Source of the DNA: Chamaelirium japonicum | Lineage: Eukaryota; Streptophyta; Magnoliopsida; Liliales; Melanthiaceae | Assembly (NCBI GenBank): GCA_947650365.1 | Contig: OX393555.1 | Coordinates: 83,767,995 to 83,831,994, forward strand | Direction: 5' to 3' | Length of the DNA stretch: 64,000 nucleotides | Shown here: piece after piece, positions 49,145-62,685 of the stretch | Layout: every line of letters begins with the position of its first letter | How positions within the stretch are numbered: position 1 is the first letter of the stretch | Made by a program: the position numbers and the translations under genes | Notes under the pieces: generated by a model | The model's database searches: none | What the model saw: the letters and a program-made list of their open reading frames with translations, nothing else | What the model was told of the DNA's origin: nothing

Positions 49145-50491
49145 CGAATGAATTAGAATGGATCGTGCGAATGAATTAGAATGGATCGTACGAATGAAAT
49201 AGAATGGATCGTTTGAAAGAATTAGAATGGATCGTACGAATGAATTAGAATGGATCGTGCGAATGAATCAGAATGGATCGTACGAATGAATTAGAATGGA
49301 TACATTTGTGCGAATGAATTAGAATGGATCGTACGAATGAATTAGAATGGATCGTATGAATGAATTAGAATGGATCGTACGAATGAATTATAATGGATCG
49401 TGCAAATGAATTAGAATGGATCGTACGAATGAATTAGAATGGATCGTACGAATGAACTAGAATGGATACATTCGTGCGAATGAATTAGAATGGATCGTAC
49501 GAATGAATTAGAATGGATCGTACGAATGAATTAGAATGGATCTTACGAATGAATTAGAATGGATCGTACGAATGAATTAGAATGGATCGTACGAATGAAT
49601 TAGAATGGATCTTACGAATGAATTAGAATGGATCGTATGAATGAACTAGAATGGATACATTCGTGCGAATGAATTAGAATGGATCGTACGAATGAATTAG
49701 AATGGATCGTGTGAAAGAATAAGAATGGATTGTATGAATGAATTAGAATAGATCGTATGAATGAATTAGAATGGATCGTACGAATGAATTAGAATGGATC
49801 GTACGAATGAATTAGAATGGATACATTCGTGCGAATGAATTAGAATGGATACATTCGTGCGAATGAATTAGAATAGATTGTATGAATGAATTAGAATGGA
49901 TCCTATGAATGAATTAGAATGGATCGTGCGAATGAATTAGAATGGATCATACGAATGAATTAGAAAAGATCATACGAATGAATTAGAATGGATCGTACGA
50001 AGGAATTAGAATGGATCGTACGAATGAATTAGAATGGATATATTCGTGCAAATGAATTAGAATGGATCGTATGAATGTATTAGAATGGATCGTATGAGTG
50101 AATTAGAATGGATCGTATGAATGAATTAGAATGGATTGTATGAATGAATTAGAATGGTTCGTATGAATGAATTAGAATGGATCGTACGAATAAATTAGAA
50201 TGCATATATTCGTGCGAATGAATTAGAATGGATCGGACGAATGAATTAGAATGGATCGTACGAATGAATTAGAATGGATCGTACGAATGAATTAGAATGG
50301 ATCGTACGAATAAATTAGAATGGATACATTCGTCCGAATGAATTAGAAAGGATCGTGCGAATGAATTAGAAAGGATCGTGCGAATGAATTAGAATGGATC
50401 GTACGAATGAATTAGAATGGATCGTACGAATGAACTAGAATGGATACATTCGTGCGAATGAATTAGAATGGATCGTACGAATGAATTAGAA
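49145..50491 (+). repeat. F block
   Basis: Forward units with GATCGTTTGAAAG near 49207, repeated GATCTTACG, GAACTAG (49450, 49638, 50427) and GGATATATTCGTGC / ATGTATTAG / GAGTGAATTAG at 50036-50105. It turns at ATCGTACGATTC. Confidence 0.92.
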
Positions 50492-50818
50492 TGGATCGTA
50501 CGATTCATTCTAATTCATTCGTACGATCCATTCTAATACATTCGCACGATTCATGCTAATTCATTCGTACGATCCATTCTAATTCATTCGTACGATCCAT
50601 TCTTATTCATTCATACGATCCATTCTAATTCATTCATACGATTCATACGATCCATTCTAATTCATTCGTACAATCCATTCTAATTCATTCGTACAATCTA
50701 TTCTAATTCATTCGCACGAATGTATCCATTCTAGTTCATTCGTACGATCCATTCTAATTCATTCATACAATCCATTCTAATTCATTCCGTACGATCCATT
50801 CTAATTCATTCGTACGAT
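50492..50818 (-). repeat. R block
   Basis: Begins like 37168 (AATACATTCGCACGATTCATGC). It has a 10-bp ATTCATACG stutter near 50638 and CATTCCGTACG near 50786, and turns at CGTACGATCGTACG. Confidence 0.91.
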
Positions 50819-51377
50819 CGTACGAATGAATTAGAATGGATCGTACGAATGAAATAGAATAGATAGTGTGAATGAATTAGAATGGATTGTACGAATGAAT
50901 TAGAATGGTCGTACGAATGAATTAGAATGGATCATACGAATGAGTAAGAATGGATCGTACGAATGAATTAGAATGGATCGTACGAATGAATTAGAATGGA
51001 TCGTAGGAATCAATTAGAATGGATACATTCGTCCGAATGAATTAGAATGGATCATACGAATGAGTAAGAATGGATCGTATGAATGAAATAGAATAGATTG
51101 TGCGAATGAATTAGAATGGATCCTACAAATGAATTAGAATGGATCGTGTGAAAGAATTAGAATAGATTGTATGAATGAATTAGAATGGATCGTATGAATG
51201 AATTAGAATGGATTGTACGAATGAATTTGAATGGATCGTACGAATTCATTCTAATTCATTCATACAATCCATTCTAATTCTTTCACACAATCCATTCTAA
51301 TGGATCGTGCGAATGAATTAGCATGAATCGTACGAATGTATTAGAATTGATCGTACGAATGAATTAGAATGAATCGT
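50819..51377. repeat. F, short R, F
   Basis: F 50819-51243 with the junction-module F side. R is only 57 bp (CATACAATCC, CTTTCACACAATCC). Then F 51301-51377, turning at CGTACGATCC. This is the most truncated junction-module copy. Confidence 0.88.
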
Positions 51378-52569
51378 ACGATCCATTCTAATTCATTCGT
51401 ACGATCCATTCTAATTCATTCGCACGAATGTATCCATTCTAGTTCATTCGTAGGATCCTTTCTAGATCATTCGTACGATCCATTCTAATTCATTCGTACG
51501 ATCCATTCTAATTCATTCGTATGATCCATTCTAATTAATTCATATGATCTATTCTAATTCATTCGTACGATCCATTCTAATTCATTCATACAATCCATTC
51601 TAATTCATTCGCACGAATATATCCATTCTAATTAATTCGTACGATCCATTCTAATCCATTCGTATGATCCATTCTTATTCATTCGCACGATCCAGTCTAA
51701 TGGATTCGCACGATCCATTCTAATTCATTCGCACGAATGTATCCATTCTAATTCATTCATATGATCCATTCTAATTCATTCGTACGATCCATTCTAATTC
51801 ATTCGCACAAATGTATCCATTCTAATTCATTCGTACGATCCATTCTAATTCATTCGTACGATCAGTTCTAATTCATTCAAAAAATCTATTCTAATTCGTT
51901 CATACGATCCATTCTAATTCATTCGCACGATCCATTCTAATTTATTTGTACGATCCATTCTAATTCTTTCACACGATCCATTCTAATTCATTCATACGAT
52001 CCCTTCTAATTCATTCGCACGATCCATTCTAATTCATTCAAACGATCCATTCTAATTCATTCATACGATCCATTCTAATTCATTCGTACGATCCATTCTA
52101 TTTCATTCGCACAAATGTATCCATTCTAATTCATTCGTACGATCCATTCTAATTCATTCGCACGATCCATTCTAATTCATTCGTACTATCCATTCTAATT
52201 CATTCGTACGATCCAATCTAATTCATTCATATGATCCATTCTAATTAATTCGTATGATCCATTCTAATTCATTCGTACGATCCATTCTAATTCATTCATA
52301 CAATCCATTCTAATTCATTCGCACGAACGTATCCATTCTAATTAATTCGTACGATCCATTCTAATTCATTCGTATGATCTATTCTTATTCTTTCGCACGA
52401 TCCAGTCTAATTGATTCGCACGATCCATTCTAATTCATTCGCACGAATGTATCCATTCTAATTCATTCATACGATCCATTCTAATTCATTAATATGATCC
52501 ATTCTAATTCATTCGTACGATCCATTCTAATTCATATGCACAAAGGTATCCATTCTAATTCATTCGCAC
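51378..52569 (-). repeat. R block
   Basis: Reverse units. CCAGTCTAAT strings at 51692 and 52402 mark a 710-bp-offset duplication. The part from about 51920 to the end is shared with 58.22-58.86 kb. It ends CATTCGCACGAAAGAATTAG. Confidence 0.92.
51920..52560 (-). repeat. ~0.64-kb duplication shared with 58.22 kb, copy 1
   Basis: CACAAATG at 52110 and 58412, CGAACGTATCC at 52324 and 58626, CATATGCA at 52533 and 58835: a constant 6302-bp offset with scattered substitutions. Confidence 0.84.
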
Positions 52570-52919
52570 GAAAGAATTAGAATGGATTGTATGAAAGAAT
52601 TAGAATGGATCGTGCGAATGAATTAGAATGGATCGTACGAAGGAATTAGAATGGATCATACGAAGGAATTAGAATGGATCGTACGAATGAGTAAGAATGG
52701 ATCGTACGAATGAATTAGAATGGATCGTACGAATAAATTAGAAACGATACATTCGTCCGAATGAATTAGAATGGATCATACAAATGAGTAAGAATGGATC
52801 GTACGAATGAAATAGAATAGATTGTACGAATGAATTAGAATGGATCCTACGAATGAATTAGAGTAGATCGTGTGAAAGAATTAGAATGAATTGTATGAAT
52901 GAATTAGCATGGATCCACA
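52570..52919 (+). repeat. F block
   Basis: Forward units with GAAACGATACATTCG near 52741 and the F side of a junction module. It ends at GCATGGATCCACAAATG, a GGATCC turn unlike the other module ends. Confidence 0.91.
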
Positions 52920-53506
52920 AATGAATCCATTCTAATTCATTCGTACGATCCATTCTAATTCATTCGCACGATCCATTCTAATTCATTCGTATGATCCATT
53001 CTAATTCATTCGCACGAATGTATCCATTCTAATTCATTCGTACGATCCATTCTAATTCATTCGTACGATCCATTCTAATTCAGTCGTATGATCCATTCTA
53101 ATTAATTCGTATGATCCATTCTAATTCATTCGTACGATCTATTCTAATTCATTCATACAATCCATTCTAATTCATTCGTACGATCCATTCTAATTCATTC
53201 GTACGATCCATTCTAATTCATTCATACAATCCATTCTAATTCATTCGTACGATCCATTCTAATTCACTCATACGATCCATTCTAATACATTCATACGATC
53301 CATTCTAATTCATTTGCTTGAATATATCCATTCTAATTCATTTGTATGATCCATTCTAATTCCTTTGTACGATCCATTCTAATTCATTCGTACGATCTAT
53401 TCTAATTCATTCGTACGATCCATTCTAATTCCTTCGTATGATCCATTCTAATTCATTCGTACGATCCATTCTAATTCATTCGTACAATCTATTCTAATTC
53501 ATTCGT
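52920..53506 (-). repeat. R block
   Basis: Reverse units with TAATTAATTCG near 53101, CACTCATACG and TAATACATTCATACG near 53265-53290, and TTGCTTGAATATATCC near 53312. The order matches 45.96-46.33 kb. It turns at CGTACG 53504-53509. Confidence 0.91.
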
Positions 53507-55191
53507 ACGAATGGATACATTCGTGTGAATGAATTAGAATGGATCGTACGAATGAGTAAGAATGGATCGTACGAATGAAATAGAATGGATTGCACGAATG
53601 AATTAGAATGGATCGTACGAATGAATGAGAATGGATCGTGTGAATGAATTAGAATGGATTGTATGAATGAATTAGAATGGATCGTACGAATGAATTAGAA
53701 TGGATCGTACGAATGAATTAGAATGGATCGTACGAATGAATTAGAATAGATCGTACGAATGAATAAGAATAGATCATACGAATGAATTAGAATGGATCGT
53801 ACGAATTAATTAGAATGGATACATTCGTGCGAATAAATTAGAATGGATTGTATGAATGAATTAGAATGGATCGTACGAATGAATTAGAATGGATCATATG
53901 AATTAATTAGAATGGATCGTACGAATGAATTAGAATGGATACATTCGTGCGAATGAATTAGAATGGATCGGACGAATGAATTAGAATAGATCGTACGAAT
54001 GAATTAGAATGGATCGTACGAAGGAATTAGAATGGATCGTACGAATGAATTAGAATGGATATATTCGTGCAAATGAATTAGAATGGATCGTATGAATGTA
54101 TTAGAATGGATACATTCGTGCGAATGAATTAGAATGGATCGGACGAATGAATTAGAATAGATCGTACGAATGAATTAGAATGGTTCGTACGAAGGAATTA
54201 GAATGGATCGTACGAATGAACTAGAATGGATTAGAATGGATCGTATGAATGAATTAGAATGGATCGTACGAATGAATTAGAATGAATCGAATGAATGAAT
54301 TAGAATGGATCGTACGAATGAATTAGAATGGATCGTACGAATGAATTAGAATGGATCGTACGAATGAATTAGAATGGATCGTACGAATGAATTAAAAAGG
54401 ATCGTACGAATGAATTAGAACGAATCTTACGAATGAATTAGAATGGATCGTACGAATGAATTAGAATGGATCGTACGAATAAATTAGAATGGATACATTC
54501 GTCCGAATGAATTAGAATGGATCATACGAATGAGTAAGAATGGATCGTGCGAATGAATTAGAATGGATCGTACGAATGAATTAGAATGGATACATTTGTG
54601 CGAATGAATTAGAATGGATCGTACGAATGAATTAGAATGGATCGTATGAATGAATTAGAATGGATCGTACGAATGAATTAGAATGGATCGTGCGAATGAA
54701 TTAGAATGGATCGTACGAATGAATTAGAATGGATCATCGAATGAACTAGAATGGATACATTCATGCGAATGAATTAGAATGGATCGTACGAATGAATTAG
54801 AATGGATCGTACGAATGAATTACAATGGATCTTACGAATGAATTAGAATGGATCGTACGAATGAATTAGAATGGATCGTACGAATGAATTAGAATGGATA
54901 CATTCGTGCGAATGAATTAGAATGGATCGGACAAATGAATTAGAATGGATCTTACGAATGAATTAGAATGGATCGTACGAATGAATTAGAATGGATCGTG
55001 CTAATGAATTAGAATGGATCGTGTGAAAGAATTAGAATGGATTGTAAGAATGAATTAGAATGGATCGTACGAATGAATTAGAATGGATCATATGAATGAA
55101 TTAGAATGGATCGTACGAATGAATTAGAATGGATCGTACGAATGAATTAGAATGGATACATTCGTGCGAATGAATTAGAATGGATCGTGCA
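53507..55191 (+). repeat. F block
   Basis: Forward units with GATCGGACG (near 53970, 54140, 54926), GGATATATTCGTGC at 54059, GAATCGAATG near 54284, and a 20-bp unit GATCATCGAATG near 54731. It ends CGTGCATGAATGTATCC. Confidence 0.92.
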
Positions 55192-57122
55192 TGAATGTAT
55201 CCATTCTAATTCATTCGTACGATCCATTCTAATTCATTAATATGATCCATTCTAATTCGTTCGTACGATCCATTCTAATTTATATGCACAAAGGTATCCA
55301 TTCTAATCCATTCGTAGGATCCATTCTAATCCATTCGTACGATCCATTCTAATTCATTCGTACGATCCATTCTAATTCATTCGCTCGAATGTATCCATTC
55401 TAATCTATTTGTACGATCCATTCTAATCCATTCGTACGATCCATTCTAATTGATTCACATGAATGTAACCATTCTAATTCATTCATTTGATCCATTCTAA
55501 TTCATTCGTATGATCCATTCAAATTCATTCGTCCGATCCATTCTAATTCATTTGCACGAATGTATCCATTCTAATTCATTCATACGATCCATTCTAATTC
55601 ATTCGTACGATCCATTCTAATTCATTCGCACAAATGTATCCATTCTAATTCATTCATACGATCCATTCTAATTCATTCGCACGATCCATTCTAATTCATT
55701 CGTACGATCCATTCTAATTCTTTCACACGATCCATTCTAATTCATTCGTACGATCCATTCTAATACATTCATACGATCCATTCTAATTCATTTGCACGAA
55801 TATATCCATTCTAATTCATTCGTACGATCCATTCTAATTCCTTCGTACGATCTATTCTAATTCATTCGTACGATCCATTCTAATTCATTCGCACGATCCA
55901 TTCTAATTCCTTCGTACGATCCATTCTAATTCATTCATATGATCCATTCTAATTCATTCATACAATCCATTCTAATTCTTTCAGACGATCTATTCTAATT
56001 CAGTCATAGGATCCATTCTAATTCATTCGTACAATCTATTCTATTTCATTCGTACGATCCATTCTTACTCATTCGTATGATCCATTCTAATTCATTTGCA
56101 CGAATATATCCATTCTAATTCATTCGTACGATCCATTCTAATTCCTTCGTACGATCCATTCTAATTCATTCGTACGATCTATTCTAACTCATTCGTATGA
56201 TCCAGTCTAATTCATTCGGACGAATGTATCCATTCTAATTTATTCGTACGATCCATTCTAATTTATTCGTACGATCCATTCTAATTCATTCGTACGATCC
56301 ATTCTAATTCATTCGTACGATCCATTCTAATTCATTCGTACGATCGATTCCAATTCATTCGCACTATCCATTCTAATTCATTCGTACGATCCATTCTAAT
56401 TCATTCGTATGATCCATTCTAATTTATTCGTTCAAATATATCCATTTATGATCCATTCTAATTCATTCGCACAATCCATTCTATTTCATTCCTACGATCC
56501 ATTCTTACTCATTGGTACGATCCATTCTAATTCATTCGCACGAATGTATCCATTCAAATTCATTCGTATGAATCCATTCTAATTCATTCGTACGATCCAT
56601 TCTAATTCATTCGCACGATCCATTCTAATTCATTCGTACGATCCATTCTAATTCATTCGCACGAATGTATCCATTCTAATTCATTCGTACGATCCATTCT
56701 AATTCATTCGTACGATCCATTCTAATTCATTCGCACGAATGTATCCATTCTAGTTCATTCGTACGATCCATTCTAATTCATTCGTACGATCCATTCTAAT
56801 TCATTCGCACAATCCATTCTAATTCATTAGCACAATCCATGCTAATTCATTCGTTCGATGAATTCTAATTCATTCGCACGATCCATTCTAATTCATTCAT
56901 ACAATCCATTCTAATTCTTTCACATGATTCATTCTAATTCATTCGTATGTTCCATTCTAATTGATTAGCACGATCCATGCTAATTCATTCGTCCGATCCA
57001 TTCTTATTCATTCGCACGAATGTATCCATTCTAATTCATTCGTACGGTCCATTCTAATTCATTCGCACAATCCATTCTATTACATTCGTACGATCCATTC
57101 TTACTCATTTGTATGATCCATT
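55192..57122 (-). repeat. R block
   Basis: About 1.93 kb of reverse units. CATATGCACAAAGG lies near 55273, the GTAACC / CATTTGATCC / GTCCGATCC string near 55465-55540, CACAAATG near 55630, CAGACG and CGGACG marks near 55985 and 56218, and a junction-module R-side fragment near 56900-57000. It ends at GTATGATCCATTATGG. Confidence 0.92.
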
Positions 57123-57293
57123 ATGGATACATTCGTGCGAATGAATTAGAATGGATCATACGAATGAGTAAGAATGGATCGTACGAATGAAATAGAATAG
57201 ATTGTACGAATGAATTAGAATGGATACTACAAATGAATTAGAATAGATCGTGTGAATGAATTAGAATGGATTGTATGAATGAATTAGAATGAA
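57123..57293 (+). repeat. F block
   Basis: Seven or so forward units (GAGTAAG, GAAATAGAATAG, GATACTAC, GTGTGAATG, GATTGTATG), then GAATTCGTACGATCC at 57291. Confidence 0.9.
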
Positions 57294-57801
57294 TTCGTAC
57301 GATCCATTCAAATTCATTCGCACGATCCATTCTAATTCATTCATACGATCCATTCTAATTCATTCACACGATCCATTCTAATTCATTCATAGGATCCATT
57401 CTAATTCACTTGTACAATCTATTCTATTTCATTCGTACGATCCATTCTTACTCATTCGTATGATCCATTCTAATTCATTCGGACGAATGTATCCATTTTA
57501 ATTTATTCGTACGATCCATTCTAATTCATTCGTACGATCCATTCTAATTCATTCGTACGATCCATTCTAATTCATTCATAAGATCCATTCTAATTCATTC
57601 GTACGATCCATTCTAATTCATTCGTACGATCCATTATAATTCATTCGCACGAATGTATCCATTCTAGTTCATTCTTACGATCCATTCTAATTCATTCGTA
57701 CGATCCATTCTAATTCATTCATACGATCCATTCTAATTCATTCGTACGATCCATTCCAATTCATTCGCACAATCCATTCTATTTCATTCGTTCGATCAAT
57801 T
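57294..57801 (-). repeat. R block
   Basis: First ~280 bp match 48430 onward. CGGACGAATGTATCC lies at 57481 and TCTAGTTC near 57665. It ends CGTTCGATCAATTCGTGCG. Confidence 0.91.
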
Positions 57802-58109
57802 CGTGCGAATGAATTAGAATGGATCATACGAATGAGTAAGAATGGATCGTACGAATGAAATAGAATGGATTGAACGAATGAATTAGAATGGATTCGTACG
57901 TATGAATTAGAATGGATACATTCGTGCGAATGAATTAGAATGGATCGTACCAATGAGTAAGAATGGATCGTACGAATGAAATAGAATGGATTGTGCGAAT
58001 GAATTAGAATGGATCGTACGAATGAATTAGAATGGATCGTGTGAAAGAATTTGAATGGATTGTGTGAATGAATTAGAATAGATCATATGAATGAATTAGA
58101 ATGGATCGT
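57802..58109 (+). repeat. F block
   Basis: Forward units with GATTCGTACGTATG near 57891, a 24-bp variant also seen near 43050, and GTGTGAAAG near 58030. It turns at CGTACGACC near 58107. Confidence 0.91.
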
Positions 58110-58887
58110 ACGACCATTCTAATTCATTCATACGATCCATTCTAATTCATTCGTACGATCCATTCTAATTCATTCGCACAAATGTATCCATTCTAATTCA
58201 TTCGTACGATCCATTCTAATTCATTCGCACGATCCATTCTAATTCATTCGTACGATCCATTCTAATTCTTTCACACGATCCATTCGAATTCATTCGTACG
58301 ATCCATTCTAATTCATTCGCACGATCCATTCTAATTCATTCGTACGATCCATTCTAATTCATTCATACGATCCATTCTAATTCATTCGTACGATCCATTC
58401 TAATTCATTCGCACAAATGTATCCATTCTAATTCATTCGTACGATCCATTCTAATTCATTCGCACGATCCATTCTAATTCATTCGTACGATCCATTCTAA
58501 TTCATTCGTACGATCCATTCTAATTCATTCGTATGATCCACTCTAATTAATTCGTATGATCCATTCTAATTCATTCGTACGATCCATTCTAATTCATTCA
58601 TACAAGCCATTCTAATTCATTCGCACGAACGTATCCATTCTAATTAATTCGTACGATCCATTCTAATTCATTCGTATGATCTATTCTTATTCATTCGCAC
58701 GATCCAGTCTAATTGATTCGCATGATCCATTCTAATTCATTTGCACGAATGTATCCATTCTAATTCATTCGTACGATCCATTCTAATTCATTAATATGAT
58801 CCATTCTAATTCATTCGTACGATCCATTCTAATTCATATGCACAAAGGTATCCAGTCTAATTCATTCGTACGATCCATTCTAATTCA
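58110..58887 (-). repeat. R block (6.3-kb-offset duplicate, copy 2)
   Basis: From about 58220 it matches 51920-52560. Two direct copies of CACAAATGTATCC through CTTTCACACG or plain units begin near 58175 and 58412. It ends CATATGCACAAAGG, AATTCAGGATCGTACG. Confidence 0.91.
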
Positions 58888-60975
58888 GGATCGTACGAAT
58901 GAATTAGAATGGATACATTCGTGCGAATGAATTAGAATTGATCGTACGAATGAATTAGAATTTATCGTGCGAATGAATTAGAATGGATCGTACGAATGAA
59001 TTAGAATGTATCGTACGAATGAACTAGAATGGATACATTCGTGCGAATGAATTACAATGGATCATACGAATGAATTAGAATGGATCGTACGAATGATTTA
59101 GAATGGATCTTACGAATGAATTAGAATGGATCGTACGAATGAATTAGAATGGATCGTACGAATGAATTAGAATGGATACATTCGTGCGAATGAATTAGAA
59201 TGGATCGGACGAATGAATTAGAATGGATCGTACGAATGAATTAGAATGGATCAAATGAATGAATTAGAATGGATCGTACGAATGAATTAGAATGGATACA
59301 TTCGTGTGAATGAATTAGAATGGATCGGACGAATTAATTAGAATAGATCATACGAATGAATTAGAATGGATCGTACGAAGGAATTAGAATGGATCGTACG
59401 AATGAATTAGAATGGATATATTCGTGCAAATGAATTAGAATAGATTGTATGAATGTATTAGAATGGATCATATGAGTGAATTAGAATGGATCGTATGAAT
59501 GAATTAGAATGGATCGTATGAATGAATTAGAATGGATACATTCGTGTGAATGAATTAGAATAGATCGTATGAATAAATTAGAATAGATTTTGTGAATGAA
59601 TTAGAACTGATCATACGAATGAATTAGAATGGATACATTCGTGTGAATGAATTAGAATGGATTGTATGAATGAATTAGAATGGATCGTACGAATGAATTA
59701 GAATGGATCGTATGAGTGAATTAGAATGGATACGAAGGAATTAGAATGGATCGTAAGAAGGAATTAGAATGGATCATACGAATAAAATAGAATGGATCGT
59801 ACGAAGGAATTAGAATGGATCGTACGAAGGAATTAGAATGGATCGTACGAATGAATTAGAATGGATTTATTCGTGCAAATGAATTAGAATAGATCGTATG
59901 AATGAATTAGAATGGATCGTATGAGTGAATTAGAACGGATAGTACGAATGAAGTAGAATGGATCGTATGAATGAATTAGAATGGATACATTTGTGCGAAT
60001 GAATTAGAATGGATCGTACGAATGAATTAGAATGGATCAAATGAATGAATTAGAATGGTTACATTCATGCGAATGAATTAGAATGGATCGTACGAATGGA
60101 TTAGAATGGATCGTACGAATGGATTAGAATGGATCGTACGAATGGATTAGAATGGATCAAATGAATGAATTAGAATGGTTACATTCATGCGAATGAATTA
60201 GAATGGATCGTACGAATGGATTAGAATGGATCGTACGAATGGATTAGAATGGATACATTCGAGCGAATGAATTAGAATGGATCGTACGAATGAATTAGAA
60301 TGGATCGTACGAATGGATTAGAATGGATCCTACGAATGGATTAGAATGGATACCTTTCTGCATATGAATTAGAATGGATCGTACGAATGAATTAGAATGG
60401 ATCGTACGAATGAATTAGAATGGATCGTGCTAATGAATTAGAATTGATCGAATGAATGAATTAGCATGGATCGTGCTAATGAATTAGAATGGAACGTACG
60501 AATGAATTAGAATGGATCGTGTGAAAGAATTAGAATGGATTGTACGGAATGAATTAGAATGGATTGTACGAATGAATTAGAATGGATACATTCGTGCGAA
60601 TGAATTAGAATGGATCATACGAATGAGTAAGAATGGATCGTACGAATGAAATAGAATGGATTGTACGAATGAATAAGAATGGATCGTACAAATGAATTAG
60701 AATGGATCGTACGAATGAATTTGAATGGATCATACGAATCAATTAGAATGGATCATGTGAAAGAATTAGAATGGATTGTATGAATGAATTAGAATAGATC
60801 GTATGAATGAATTAGAATGGATCGTACGAATGAATTAGAATGGATCGTACGAATGAACTAGAATGGATACATTCGTGCGAATGAATTAGAATGGATCGTA
60901 CGAATGAATTAGAATGGATCGTATGAATGAATTAGAATGGATCTTACGAATGAATTAGAATGGATCGTACGAATG
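58888..60975 (+). repeat. F block
   Basis: About 2.09 kb of forward units. The GAACTAG / GATCTTACG / GATCGGACG / GATCAAATG string lies at about 59020-59250, GGATATATTCGTGC at 59408 and TTTATTCGTGC near 59865, and a 120-bp perfect duplication at 60.0 kb. It ends CGTACGAATGCACGATCC. Confidence 0.92.
60002..60254 (+). repeat. Local tandem duplication, 120 bp
   Basis: GATCAAATG, GGTTACATTCATGC, then GGATTAG units, repeated at exactly 120 bp (four 23-bp units plus one 28-bp unit). The two copies are identical over at least 100 bp, the cleanest recent duplication I see in the window. Confidence 0.9.
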
Positions 60976-62400
60976 CACGATCCATGCTAATTCATTCGTA
61001 TGATCCAATCTAATTCATTCGCACGATCCATTCTAATTCATTCATATAATCTATTCTAATTCATTCATGCAATCCATTCTAATTCTTTCACACGATCCAT
61101 TCTAATTCATTCGTACGATCCATTCTAATTCATTCATACAATCCATTCTAATTCGTTCACACGATCCATTCTAATTCATTCGTACGTTCCATTCTAATTC
61201 ATTAGCACGATCCATGTTAATTCATTCGTTCTATCAATTCTAATTCATTAGCACGATCCATTCTAATTCATTCGTACGATCCATTCTAATTCATACGCAC
61301 GATCCATTCTAATTTATTCATAGGATACATTCTAATTCATTCATACGATCTATTCTAATTCTTTCGCACGAATGTATCCATTCTAATTCATTCGCACGAA
61401 TGTATCCATTCTAATTCATTCGTACGATCCATTCTAATTCATTCGTACGATCCATTCTAATTCATTCGTACGATCCATTCTAATTCATTCATACGATCCA
61501 TTCTAATTCATTCGTACAATCCATTCTAATTCTTTCACACGATCCATTCTAATTCATTCGTACGATCCATTCTAATTCATTCGCACAATCCATTCTATTT
61601 CATTCGTACGATCCATTCTTACTCATTGGTACGATCCATTCTAATTCATTCGCACGAATATATCCATTCTAATTCATTCGTACGAATCCATTCTAATTCA
61701 TTCGTACAATCTATTCTATTTCATTCATACGATCCATTCTTACTCATTCGTATGATCCATTCTAATTCATTCGCACGAATGTATCCATTCTAAATCATTC
61801 GTACCATCCATTCTAATTCATTCGTACGATCCATTCTAAATCATTCGTACAATCCATTCTATTTCATTCGTACGATCAATTCTAATTCATTAGCACGATC
61901 CATTCTAATTCATTCGTATGATCCATTCAAATTCATTCGCACGATCCATTCTAATTCATTCGTACAATCCATTCTATTTCATTCGTACGATCCATTCTTA
62001 CTCATTCGTATGATCCATTCTAATTCATTCGGACGAATGTATCCATTCTAATTTATTAGTACGATCCATTCTAATTCATTCGTACGATCCATTCGAATTC
62101 ATTCGCACGATCCATTCTAATTCATTCGTACGATCCATTCTAATTCATTCATACGATCCATTCTAATTCATTCGTACGATCCATTCTAATTCATTCGCAC
62201 AAATGTATCCATTCTAATTCATTCGTACGATCCATTCCAATTCATTCGCACGATCCATTCTAATTCATTCGTATGATCCATTCTAATTCATTCGTACGAT
62301 CCATTCTAATTCATTCGTACGATCCATTCTAATTCATTCGTATGATCCATTCAAATAAATTAGCACGATCCATTCTAATAGATTCATACGATCCATTCTA
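60976..62400 (-). repeat. R block
   Basis: Reverse units. The junction-module R side (CTTCGTTCACACG-type, CGTACGTTCC, TTAGCACG, CCATGTTAATTC, CGTTCTATCAATTC) lies at about 61130-61265, without its F partner. CTTACTCATTGG lies near 61620 and CGGACGAATG near 62030. It turns at CATTCTAGAATGG (TCTAGA near 62400). Confidence 0.92.
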
Positions 62401-62685
62401 GAATGGATACATTCATGCGAATGAATTAGAATGGATACATTCGTGCGAAAGAATTAGAATAGATCGTATGAATGATTTAGAATGGATCCTATGAATGAAT
62501 TAGAATGGATCGTGCTAATGAATTAGAATTGATCGAACGAATGAATTAGCATGGATCGTGCTAATGAATTAGAATGGATCGTACGAATGAATTAGAATGG
62601 ATCGTGTGAAAGAATTAGAATGGATTGTATGAATAAATTAGAATGGATCGTACGAATGAATTAGAATGGATCGTAAGAAGGAACC
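62401..62685 (+). repeat. F block
   Basis: Two 28-bp units in a row, then GTGCTAATG / GATCGAACG / GCATGG near 62511-62550 as at 48.30 and 60.43 kb. It ends irregularly at GTAAGAAGGAACCAATCC. Confidence 0.91.
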
